NCBI GenBank assembly: GCA_934433485.1
Contig: CAKRZR010000017.1
Coordinates: 1-45,625 of the forward strand
Direction: 5' to 3'
From: an uncultured Eubacteriales bacterium
Lineage (GTDB): Bacteria; Bacillota; Clostridia; Oscillospirales; CAG-272
DNA: 45,625 bases
Shown here: positions 39,639 to 45,625 of the stretch, one piece after another
Layout of the letters: every line of letters starts with the position of its first letter
Position numbering within the stretch: the first letter of the stretch is position 1
The notes under the pieces: generated by a model
The model's database searches: none
Seen by the model: only the letters and a program-made list of their open reading frames with translations
Told to the model about the DNA's origin: nothing
Translations under genes and position numbers: made by a program

Positions 39639-41033
39639 ATGAAACCGCTCACATTGGAAGAACACCGCGCACGGATCGCAAATCTACGCAGGGCACGGGA
39701 GGATATACACGCCTGTACCCGCGAGCTGCGCATTCACGACTATCTGCCGGGACAGGTGATCTATTATCTCGGCGATTATCCGGCTCCTATGTCCATCGCG
39801 CCGACGGAATATGACGAGGCACTGCTGCGTTCCTATCGGGAAAACGGCGTGGATATGATCCAGGTACACGAGGAATGGAACGACACCATCCGCCGCTATG
39901 GCTCCGACAAATGGCACAGCTGCGACCACAAGGGGATGCTGTCCTTCGTCGAGCTATGCCACCGAAACGGCGTGAGGATCATTCCCTACTGCTCCGCGAG
40001 CTACATACACAAATACGATCCGGAATACGATCCGCGGTTCCAGGGTTCCTATGGCTGCACCGACATGCATTATGCCTACACCTGTGCCAACGCGGGCAGC
40101 GAATACTGGCGTGCCTTTATCCTGCCGCGGACGTTTGCGATCATGGACACCTACGGCTTCGACGGCATCTTCAACGACTGGGGCTACGACTGGGACGCGT
40201 CGCCGAAGCTCCCGATCCCGCCGGAGAGAGAAAACGGAGAAAACGAACCGCTCGGCGCATACGATCCTGAAGCGGAGGATCTCATCCATATGCTTTATGA
40301 CGGCGTAAAATCGCGCGGCGGGATCTATAAGCTGCACATCGGGGGCAATCGCCGTCCGCCCGTGCGCGGAAAATGCTACGACTACCTCTGGGTCGGTGAG
40401 TGTGAATTTGACGCGCAGTGTGGTGCCGGGAAGCTGTATGAGCCGTACCTTGTCCCGTGTCCCGACAAGCCGCGGCTGACCGGGTGGGGCAAAGAACGCT
40501 TTGATATGGACGCGTATTTCACGGCGACGATCCCGTTTGTACAGTTCCCGCTCCTGACACACGGCCGTCCGACGATGGGACGCTGCATCGACGTACCCGG
40601 TGTGACGCAGTACCACACCACGGAGCCGGATCATCTGTACCAGTATTTCAAAAAAGTGCGGGAATACGCCGATGCGCATCCAAACGGACCATATACCTAC
40701 AGCGAATGGTCGCAGATTCCGGACGATCCCGAGGATTATCCCCGCTGGTGCCGCTATCTCCGGCTCTACAAGCCGATGGTGGCGGACGAAACGGTCGTAT
40801 TTATGGAGCTGCGTGACGCCGATCTGATCCGCTCGTCTCTGCCGGAGAAGGTATACGCCTCGCTGTTTGTCTCCGAGAGGGAGTATCTGGCGGTTTCCAA
40901 TATGGCAGACGCGCCGTATACGCTCACTCTGCGCGACCGGTGGCAGGATCGTGTCAGTGGAGAGACAGGAGACACCTTCACCATTCCCGCGCGCCGCATG
41001 CTGTTTCTTTTGCGCACAGAAACGGAGAATTGA
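39639..41033 (+). CDS. TIM-barrel glycoside-hydrolase-like protein
   Basis: The 464-residue protein has no signal peptide. It looks like a retaining-type TIM barrel of the GH13/GH36-like or DUF6259 kind: LLRSYRENGVDMIQVHEEWN, then MLSFVELCHRNGVRIIPYCS (helix plus strand, substrate loop) and YGFDGIFNDWGYDWD, where the Asp in NDWG is a candidate nucleophile. A small C-terminal beta domain (VSEREYLAVSNMADAPYTLT) closes it, as in many glycosidases. CAGGAGG precedes the ATG at 39639. It is the first gene of an operon with oxidoreductase, isomerase-like and binding-protein genes. Family and substrate are uncertain. Confidence 0.6.
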   Translation: MKPLTLEEHRARIANLRRAREDIHACTRELRIHDYLPGQVIYYLGDYPAPMSIAPTEYDEALLRSYRENGVDMIQVHEEWNDTIRRYGSDKWHSCDHKGMLSFVELCHRNGVRIIPYCSASYIHKYDPEYDPRFQGSYGCTDMHYAYTCANAGSEYWRAFILPRTFAIMDTYGFDGIFNDWGYDWDASPKLPIPPERENGENEPLGAYDPEAEDLIHMLYDGVKSRGGIYKLHIGGNRRPPVRGKCYDYLWVGECEFDAQCGAGKLYEPYLVPCPDKPRLTGWGKERFDMDAYFTATIPFVQFPLLTHGRPTMGRCIDVPGVTQYHTTEPDHLYQYFKKVREYADAHPNGPYTYSEWSQIPDDPEDYPRWCRYLRLYKPMVADETVVFMELRDADLIRSSLPEKVYASLFVSEREYLAVSNMADAPYTLTLRDRWQDRVSGETGDTFTIPARRMLFLLRTETEN

Positions 41034-41039
41034 CAAAAT

Positions 41040-41576
41040 ATGCAGAATATCATCGCGCAATGCATCGGCGTGCTGGGGCTGATCTGCTCGCTCGCGTCCT
41101 TTCAGATGAAAAAAAGGCAGCACATCATGGCGCTGCAAATGACGGCAAGCCTGTCGTTTTCCGCGCAGCTGTTTCTGCTCGGTGCGGTGGCTGGCGGCTG
41201 TGTTGACCTTATCTCCTTTATCCGCACGCTCGTCTTTTCGCAGAACGGCAAAAAATGGGCGTCGTCTCCGATATGGCTCGCGCTGTTTGCAGCCGCTATG
41301 GTGTTCTCCGGCGTGCTGACCTACAAAACCGCGTGGGATCTGCTGCCAATCGCCGGCTCCGTGTTGTCCACTGTCGCCCTGTGGATGAAGGAGGAGAAAA
41401 AGATCCGCCTCATCTCGCTTGCGGTCGGGCCGTGCTGGCTTATTTATAATCTGGTGTGCGGCGCGTGGTCCGGTGCGCTCAACGAGGTGCTTGCCATGAC
41501 GTCCATCGCGGTCGGACTGTGGCGCAACGACCGAAAGCAGAGGGACAAAACGGACGACGGTAAAGCATCCGCGTAA
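41040..41576 (+). CDS. YgjV-like inner-membrane protein
   Basis: The 178-residue protein has about six hydrophobic spans: IIAQCIGVLGLICSLASFQM, then LQMTASLSFSAQLFLLGAVA, and later KIRLISLAVGPCWLIYNLVC and LNEVLAMTSIAVGLWR. The QMKKRQHIMALQ loop and the NxxCGAWSGALNE part match the YgjV family (Pfam Imp-YgjV), small membrane proteins of unknown function. It starts 6 bases after the preceding stop in a poor ribosome-site context, so it may depend on coupling to the upstream gene. A transport role is possible but unproven. Confidence 0.72.
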   Translation: MQNIIAQCIGVLGLICSLASFQMKKRQHIMALQMTASLSFSAQLFLLGAVAGGCVDLISFIRTLVFSQNGKKWASSPIWLALFAAAMVFSGVLTYKTAWDLLPIAGSVLSTVALWMKEEKKIRLISLAVGPCWLIYNLVCGAWSGALNEVLAMTSIAVGLWRNDRKQRDKTDDGKASA

Positions 41577-41620
41577 AAACCGATTGTATTACATACTTTA
41601 TTATTTGGAGGAAAAACAAT

Positions 41621-42664
41621 ATGGAAAAACCGATCAAGATAGGTGTTGTGGGACTGGGACGTATCGGAATGAGCGTGCATCTGTCATGTCTGCGCGACCG
41701 TCCGGACAAATTCAAGGTGGTCGCCGCCTGTGACCTGATCCCGGAGCGCTGTGAAAAATACGCGGAGGTGTTCGGCTGCCGTACCTATGGACGGATCGAG
41801 GAGCTGATCGCAGATCCCGAGGTCGAGGTCGTGGACATTGCCACCCGTTCGGCGGATCACTACGCGCACACGAAAATGGCGCTGCTTGCCGGAAAGAGCG
41901 TGCTTGTGGAAAAGCCGTTCTGCCGCACCTATGCGGAGGCCTGCGAGCTGAACCGTCTCGGATCCCAGCCATCCGGACCGCGCGTTTTTGTACGTCACAA
42001 TCGCCGCTTTGAGGAGGGCTTTCTCAAGGTCAACGAGATCATAGACTCCGGTATTCTCGGCGAGGTCTATGAGATCAAGCTGACGCGCAACGAGTACCAG
42101 CGGCGCAACGACTGGCAGACGATTAAGGAATTCGGCGGTGGACAGCTTTTGAACTGGGGCCCGCACATTGTCGATCATTCTCTCCGTTTCTGCGGCGGCG
42201 GATACACCGCGATGCACGCCGATATCAAACGTGTTGCCGCTGTTGGGGATGCGGAGGACCACATCAAGCTCGTGTTCAAGGGGGTAAACAACCGCATTGT
42301 CGACATGGAAATCAGCGGCGGCGCGGCGGTTCCGACACCGGAATACATCCTTTACGGCACGCGCGGCGGTCTTGTTTCCGAGGGCAACACGCTTCATCTG
42401 CGCTATCTCGATCCGTCCGTTCCGCTTGCGGATATCCAGGCAAACCCCGCGACCCCGGACGGTGCGACGTTTGGCAACAACGAGGTGCTGACGTGGAAAA
42501 CGGAGGACATCGAGCTGAGCGGCAAGGACAAGACGGACGTGGTCTGGGACTACTTCTACGACGCATACCGAAACCATAAGCCCTACCCGATCACCCCGGA
42601 ACAGGCGGCAGAGGTCGTCCGCGTACTGGAAAATGCCAAGCTCGGCACGGAATTTGCGGAGTAA
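41621..42664 (+). CDS. Gfo/Idh/MocA-family NAD(P)-dependent sugar oxidoreductase
   Basis: The 347-residue protein has an N-terminal Rossmann fold with GVVGLGRIG (GxGxxG at 11-16) and the conserved EKPF (Glu97-Lys98-Pro99) that places the catalytic lysine. The C-terminal domain includes WGPHIVDHSLRFCGG, where the Asp/His pair of the family lies. Such enzymes oxidise or reduce sugar and inositol hydroxyls. GGAGG precedes the ATG at 41621. The stop codon overlaps the next start (TAATG), so it works together with the isomerase-like protein, probably in one catabolic route for the sugar delivered by lipoprotein 6. Confidence 0.9.
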   Translation: MEKPIKIGVVGLGRIGMSVHLSCLRDRPDKFKVVAACDLIPERCEKYAEVFGCRTYGRIEELIADPEVEVVDIATRSADHYAHTKMALLAGKSVLVEKPFCRTYAEACELNRLGSQPSGPRVFVRHNRRFEEGFLKVNEIIDSGILGEVYEIKLTRNEYQRRNDWQTIKEFGGGQLLNWGPHIVDHSLRFCGGGYTAMHADIKRVAAVGDAEDHIKLVFKGVNNRIVDMEISGGAAVPTPEYILYGTRGGLVSEGNTLHLRYLDPSVPLADIQANPATPDGATFGNNEVLTWKTEDIELSGKDKTDVVWDYFYDAYRNHKPYPITPEQAAEVVRVLENAKLGTEFAE

Positions 42665-43437
42665 TGGATATGATCGTAGGCGTACAGTTATATACGGTTC
42701 GGAATTATTGCCAGACGCTCCCTGATTTTGCCGATACGCTGACACGTGTGGCAGATATGGGCTACACGACGGTGCAGGTATCCGGCACATGCGATTATCC
42801 GGCGGATTGGCTCGCGGAACAGCTGCGTAAAAACGGGCTGCGCTGCGTTCTGACCCACATCGAGCTGCCGGAGATCGCGGAACAGACGGATGCGCAGGCA
42901 GCGGCACACAAGGTCTTTGGCTGTCCCCGGATCGGGATCGGCTATATGCCGCCGGAATTTCGCGGTTCCCTGCCCACCGTGGAACGGTTCTGCAACATCG
43001 TTGCTCCCGCTGCGAAACGGCTCCGTACGCTCGGCATGTATCTAATGTACCACAACCACGCCTTTGAGTACGAGCGTACACCGGATGGACGCACCTATAT
43101 GGAGTATCTGTCCGACCGATTTGCCCCAGAAGAGCTGGGCTTCACGCTTGATACCTATTGGGTGCAGTACGGCGGATTCGATCCCGCGGCAGAAATCCGG
43201 CGGCTGTCCGGTCGCGTTCCGTGTGTACATTTCAAGGATATGGAAATTTTGCCGGACGGTGAAAGAAGATACGCACCAGTCGGCAGTGGCATTCTGGATT
43301 TTGACGCCATCCTCGCGGCACTGGAAAACAGCGGCTGTGAGCACATTCTGGTAGAGCAGGACGAATGCTTCGACGAAGATCCGTTCGCCTGCCTGCAAAA
43401 GAGCTTAGACTACCTGCACTCCCTGGGGCTGCGATAA
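42664..43437 (+). CDS. sugar phosphate isomerase/epimerase (xylose-isomerase-like TIM barrel)
   Basis: The 257-residue protein is a single AP-endonuclease-2/xylose-isomerase-like TIM barrel (IolE/IolI group). Its metal ligands are visible along the strands: MYLMYHNHAFEYER (His/Glu), LGFTLDTYWVQYGG (Asp), VPCVHFKDMEILPDG (His, Asp) and HILVEQDECFDEDPF (Glu). The start ATG overlaps the stop of the oxidoreductase gene, the typical arrangement for inositol- and keto-sugar-type pathways. The most likely job is isomerisation or epimerisation of the oxidoreductase product. Exact substrate unknown. Confidence 0.9.
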   Translation: MDMIVGVQLYTVRNYCQTLPDFADTLTRVADMGYTTVQVSGTCDYPADWLAEQLRKNGLRCVLTHIELPEIAEQTDAQAAAHKVFGCPRIGIGYMPPEFRGSLPTVERFCNIVAPAAKRLRTLGMYLMYHNHAFEYERTPDGRTYMEYLSDRFAPEELGFTLDTYWVQYGGFDPAAEIRRLSGRVPCVHFKDMEILPDGERRYAPVGSGILDFDAILAALENSGCEHILVEQDECFDEDPFACLQKSLDYLHSLGLR

Positions 43438-43465
43438 ACAAACTGAATCAGAAAGGAACACTACA

Positions 43466-44917
43466 ATGAAGAAGACGTTCACCATATTCCTGCTTCTTTC
43501 TATGCTGTCCGCAATGGCATCCTGTAGTGGCACGGAGAAGGAAACCATCAAAGAAACAGAGACAAATACCACAGCAGAGACGGAAACGGAAGAAGCAGAT
43601 CCGCTTGCCGGTCTGGAACGCCTCGACATGGAAGGCTACGCGTTCCGGCAGCTTATCCGAGACAGCGATAGCTGGGTCGCGGATATGATCGCGGAGGAAC
43701 AGACCGGCGAGGTGGTAAACGACGCCGTGTTCCGGCGCAACACGGAGGTAGAGGAACGGTTTCAGTGCTCGTTCACCTATTCCCGTTCCTCCGACTCCAA
43801 TTATGAAACGGACGCGAAACAAAGCATCCTTGCCGGTGACGATGCGTACGAATGGATCGTCGGGCATCCGCGCGCGGTTGCGGAATACGCGAACGATGGG
43901 CTTGCCATGGACTGGAATTCCCTCAAATACATAGATCTGACCAAGAGCTATTGGGATCAGGACGCGGTGGAGAATTTCAAACTGCCCGGCGGTATTTTCT
44001 GGATGACAGGAGATATCAGCTACAAATCCGTCGGAGCGGCCGTCTGCATGCTGTTCAACAAGGATTACTTCAAAAACAGCAATCTGGAATTCCCGTATCA
44101 GACGGTAAAGGACGGCGGCTGGACATTTGATTATTTTGGTAAAATCGTCCAGGATTACAGCCAGGATCTGGACGGCGACGGCGTGATCGGACACAATGAT
44201 ATCTACGGATATGTGTCTTTCTACTGGGTAGGTCCAATAGAAGCGTTTGTCTGCTCCGGCTCGCGCGTCGTGACCTCAGAGAAGGAGAATTACGCCTTTG
44301 ACGTATTCAATGAGCGCTCGCTTGCCATGTACGAAAAGTTCTTCTCGCTCATGCAGTCGCCAAATACCTATCTGGATCTGGAGGGCGGGAACAACCTCGA
44401 GCTGTTCCGTGACGGCCATTCCCTGTTCGTAGACGCGTGTGTCACAGACGTAAAGGTCATGCGTGAAATGGAACATGAATTCGGCATCTTGCCGTGGCCG
44501 AAGTACGATGAACAGAGCGAATACATGGCAAATGTGGAAGCCGGTTCCAACATGATCTTTGTCCCAATCACGAACCATGTTGCGGACAATACAAGCATGG
44601 TACTGGAAGCACTGGCAATTCTCGGCAGAGAATATGTGATCCCGGCATACTACGACGTTGCCTTAAAAACCCGTGATTCCCGGGATGAAGAAAGCGCCGC
44701 AATGCTCGATATCATCGTAGGAAACCGCATTTTTGACTTAGGCTACTACAATACAGCCCTCGGAGGCGCGTATGCCAGTCATTTTGCAGAACTTGCGAAG
44801 AATCCCAGTCAGGAGTTCGCTTCCTGGTATGAGAAAAAGCTGAACACAGCCACCACAGCACGCGATAAGGTTTTGGAAGCATATCGAGAACGTGCCATAG
44901 CAAACGGTAACGCATAA
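43466..44917 (+). CDS. extracellular solute-binding lipoprotein 6 (family 1-like)
   Basis: The 483-residue lipoprotein is a close paralog of lipoproteins 1-3: lipobox LSAMASC, Thr/Glu-rich linker, GDDAYEWIVGHPRAVAEYAN, WDQDAVENFKLPGG, calcium-type loop DLDGDGVIGHND, FYWVGPIEAFVCSGS and FGILPWPKYDEQSEYMANVE. Unlike those it has no own promoter or leader hairpin; it sits 28 bp behind the isomerase gene, within a catabolic operon. This links the subfamily to a sugar of the oxidoreductase/isomerase route. GAAAGGA precedes the ATG at 43466. No permease is adjacent. Confidence 0.83.
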   Translation: MKKTFTIFLLLSMLSAMASCSGTEKETIKETETNTTAETETEEADPLAGLERLDMEGYAFRQLIRDSDSWVADMIAEEQTGEVVNDAVFRRNTEVEERFQCSFTYSRSSDSNYETDAKQSILAGDDAYEWIVGHPRAVAEYANDGLAMDWNSLKYIDLTKSYWDQDAVENFKLPGGIFWMTGDISYKSVGAAVCMLFNKDYFKNSNLEFPYQTVKDGGWTFDYFGKIVQDYSQDLDGDGVIGHNDIYGYVSFYWVGPIEAFVCSGSRVVTSEKENYAFDVFNERSLAMYEKFFSLMQSPNTYLDLEGGNNLELFRDGHSLFVDACVTDVKVMREMEHEFGILPWPKYDEQSEYMANVEAGSNMIFVPITNHVADNTSMVLEALAILGREYVIPAYYDVALKTRDSRDEESAAMLDIIVGNRIFDLGYYNTALGGAYASHFAELAKNPSQEFASWYEKKLNTATTARDKVLEAYRERAIANGNA

Positions 44918-44938
44918 CTTCAATCAGCATTCTTTCCC

Positions 44939-44990
44939 ACGAGAAAAAGGTAACATCTTCCGAAATCACGGCGGAGGTTGCCTTTTTCTG
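44939..44990 (+). terminator. terminator of the sugar-metabolism operon
   Basis: GAAAAAGGTAAC pairs imperfectly with GGTTGCCTTTTTC around a loop; the T-run is part of the stem. It follows the lipoprotein stop by about 20 bases. Confidence 0.55.
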
Positions 44991-45027
44991 TTGATTTATC
45001 GCGCGACTGTGGCGTGGCTGTAGATGA

Positions 45028-45519
45028 AAACAGTTCCTGGCTCAGCCGATACGCTTTTTCCATCGGTGGGAAATCCCGGTCGAAGGCTTCCGCAGCTGCT
45101 GCATCGATATCGTAGGCTGCGCTTTCCACATATTTCCATTCTGGGACGGGATCTGCAGCTTCTTTGGCATCCGCTCTCCCTCGAAGGAGATGGGGTGGAT
45201 CGCCGAGATGCTTGTCGAGGGCCTTGCGGACTCGATCGACAAAAACGGCCGTGACGAGGTGCAGTCCGCGGAAAACCTCGCAGGGGATGTCACGGCTGTG
45301 ATGCGCGGTATGGCGACAGATCTGCAGACGGCGATCCCGGCGCATATCGACATGCACACGGCGTTATCCGGTGCCGCGGATCTGGGACGAGCGGTCGGCA
45401 CGTCGGCTGGTGGCGTCACGATTCCGCTGACCCTGGACGGAAACACGCTGGCGCGGGTTCTCGCAGAGATCCAGTGGTCGCAGAACGCGGTGTTTGTGCG
45501 GAATCTGGGGACTGTATAG
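45028..45519 (+). pseudogene. phage tail tape-measure protein, 3' fragment
   Basis: The frame is open from 45028, but family-like sequence starts at about 45139: FWDGICSFFGIRSPSKEMGW, then IAEMLVEGLADSIDKNG, the usual FFGIxSPSK ending of tape-measure/minor tail proteins. The C-terminal VTIPLTLDGNTLARVLAEIQ, then WSQNAVFVRNLGTV, is typical as well. The first 37 codons do not look like phage protein, so the junction between cargo and prophage is near 45135. The thousand-odd upstream residues of a tape-measure protein are absent. It is in the same orientation and order as the terminase remnant at 36.8 kb. Confidence 0.75.
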
Positions 45520-45530
45520 GAGAAATACAT

Positions 45531-45625
45531 ATGATAGAAATCTACGCTACCATCGTCGGCGTGCTCCAATGCGCCTTTCCGCCGATTTATGCGACAGTTG
45601 TCCGGCCGCAAGGCATCCTACTCTT
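45531..45625 (+). CDS. start of the next phage tail gene (partial)
   Basis: An ATG preceded by AGGAG (overlapping the previous stop) opens a frame reading IEIYATIVGVLQCAFPPIYA, then TVVRPQGILL, up to the window end. The position directly after a tape-measure gene is where distal-tail genes lie in siphophages, but 31 residues do not allow a family call. Confidence 0.4.
   Translation, partial: MIEIYATIVGVLQCAFPPIYATVVRPQGILL

Noticed and set aside
44920..45357. Minus-strand frame reading through the terminator and the tape-measure fragment
   Set aside because: The part 45000-45130 looks slightly protein-like, but the frame runs across a terminator hairpin and is antisense to recognisable phage sequence, with no start site. 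It could be a small gene scar but cannot be supported.

Overview
The window looks like a chromosome segment of a GC-rich anaerobic Clostridia-type Firmicute, probably from the gut. The reasons are Gram-positive promoters (TTGACA/TTGCAT, 17 bp, TATAAT/TATACT), strong AGGAGG ribosome sites, lipoprotein signal peptides, an AbrB-type regulator, an indolepyruvate:ferredoxin oxidoreductase, and host-glycan-degrading enzymes. I see no rRNA, tRNA or CRISPR array.

0-0.7 kb: the end of an integrated element. The C-terminal tail of a large serine recombinase abuts an XRE regulator that stops just after its HTH. 0.8-20.7 kb, backbone: a polar amino-acid ABC importer (binding protein, permease, ATPase), a MATE exporter, a candidate small RNA, four tandem sugar-type binding lipoproteins (5.4-12.2 kb) with no permease, an AbrB-family protein, a decayed MNT/HEPN toxin-antitoxin pair, iorA-iorB-mnmM, a VanY-like carboxypeptidase and a second MATE exporter. 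Seven copies of a modular palindromic repeat lie in the gaps of this half and nowhere else. Two copies sit inside operons (iorA/iorB; binding protein/permease).

20.7-35.7 kb, accessory glycan region: a broken IS110 transposase with a structured upstream region, then two divergently arranged sets. GNAT plus a GH110-like beta-helix protein lie on minus. A clan GH-A glycosidase (GH50/GH42-like) and a DUF5107-TPR protein lie on plus. A minus-strand regulator with a sugar-sensor domain and a C-terminal LuxR-type HTH follows, then a sialate O-acetylesterase-like protein, a second GH110-like protein, a binding lipoprotein and a second esterase cut short by an IS630-family element. The genes suggest removal of O-acetyl groups and terminal galactose from host glycans, followed by capture of the products by lipoproteins.

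36.7-45.6 kb: two pieces of one decayed prophage (5' part of the large terminase gene; 3' end of the tape-measure gene plus the start of the next gene) flank about 7.6 kb of bacterial genes: an XRE-ADP-ribosylglycohydrolase fusion, a TIM-barrel glycosidase-like protein, a YgjV-like membrane protein, a Gfo/Idh/MocA oxidoreductase, a sugar isomerase/epimerase-like protein, and a fifth binding lipoprotein closely related to those at 5-10 kb.

Most unusual items: the modular palindromic repeat family with exchangeable hairpin cassettes; a shared leader hairpin (AACTACAAAAGTAGTT type) upstream of the tandem lipoprotein genes; a candidate bridge RNA region of the IS110 remnant; the sensor-HTH regulator; and the XRE-ADP-ribosylglycohydrolase fusion inside prophage debris. 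All family assignments are from reading the sequence; no database search was possible.
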